DNA from: an uncultured bacterium
GTDB taxonomy: Bacteria; Bacillota; Clostridia; Lachnospirales; Lachnospiraceae
DNA length: 5,364 nucleotides
NCBI GenBank assembly: GCA_905214855.1
Contig: CAJMNU010000110.1
Coordinates: 1-5,364 of the forward strand
Direction: 5' to 3'
In this document: in pieces, positions 5,295 through 5,364 of the stretch
Position numbering within the stretch: the first letter of the stretch is position 1
How the letters are laid out: every line of letters begins with the position of its first letter
Position numbers and translations under genes: made by a program
Notes under the pieces: model-generated
The model's input: the letters and a program-made list of their open reading frames with translations, nothing else
Database searches by the model: none
What the model was told of the DNA's origin: nothing

Positions 5295-5364
5295 ATGAGT
5301 GTCGTGATCATTGGTGGGCATGACCGCATGGTAACACAATATAAGAAAATCTGTAAAAATTATA
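5295..5364 (+). CDS. DUF2325 domain protein, N-terminus only (runs off window edge)
   Basis: Twenty-three codons are visible: MSVVIIGGHDRMVTQYKKIC followed by KNY. The start strand VVIIGGHDRM and the following helix match my recollection of the N-terminus of DUF2325 proteins, small Rossmann-like proteins of unknown function. Upstream lie AGGAGG (5275-5280) and a second AAGGA four bases before the ATG. The gap to the Cys-rich gene is 23 bases, so the two are cotranscribed. Its place in an operon with a FeoB-associated protein suggests a role in metal or redox handling, an inference only. Identity rests on a short fragment. Confidence 0.65.
   Translation, partial: MSVVIIGGHDRMVTQYKKICKNY

Noticed and set aside
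5093..5323. 76-codon plus-strand frame overlapping the Cys-rich gene
   Set aside because: It is in another frame over the well-supported 49-aa Cys-rich gene; its leucine- and tryptophan-rich peptide lacks family features.

Overview
The window looks like a chromosomal piece from a low-GC Gram-positive anaerobe, most likely a Clostridia member of the Lachnospiraceae type. That placement rests on AT-rich intergenic DNA, strong AGGAGG-type ribosome sites, near-consensus sigma-A promoters with 17-base spacers, a long-form RsmH, a short DtxR-type regulator, and a FeoB-associated Cys-rich protein next to a DUF2325 start. Genus cannot be assigned by reading alone.

Left part (1-1108, minus strand): two tandem, slightly overlapping genes for small zinc-ribbon membrane proteins of unknown function. 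The upstream gene is intact: four-Cys zinc ribbon, linker, one membrane helix, long acidic and helical tail. The downstream gene appears split. Its zinc-ribbon half is in one frame, and the matching linker, membrane helix and tail are in the -1 frame. The two frames meet at a run of eight A's that forms a correctly phased A_AAA_AAA slippery heptamer. This is the most unusual signal in the window: programmed frameshifting or transcriptional slippage, a phase-variable tract, or a one-base deletion or assembly error.

Middle part (1109-4500, plus strand): a 371-base AT-rich divergent intergenic region carries a TTGACG-N17-TATAAT promoter and a 22-base-spaced direct repeat upstream of it. It drives a probable three-gene unit: a cytoplasmic class C beta-lactamase-fold serine hydrolase, then a long-form 16S rRNA m4C1402 methyltransferase (RsmH), then a divergent HAM1/RdgB-like NTP pyrophosphatase whose GTG start overlaps the rsmH stop. 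The unit ends at a perfect 13-bp stem, which probably acts as a bidirectional terminator.

Right part (4546-5364): an iron-regulation module. A short DtxR-family regulator with a DtxR-type Cys/Glu/His metal site reads leftward from its own extended -10 promoter. Divergently, an extended -10 promoter, overlapped by one arm of a large inverted repeat (the candidate Fe operator), drives a 49-aa Cys-rich membrane protein of the FeoB-associated family and then a DUF2325 gene cut by the window edge. The likely logic is that the iron-loaded regulator represses a ferrous-iron uptake or handling operon that continues beyond the window. I see no tRNA, rRNA, CRISPR array or insertion sequence.
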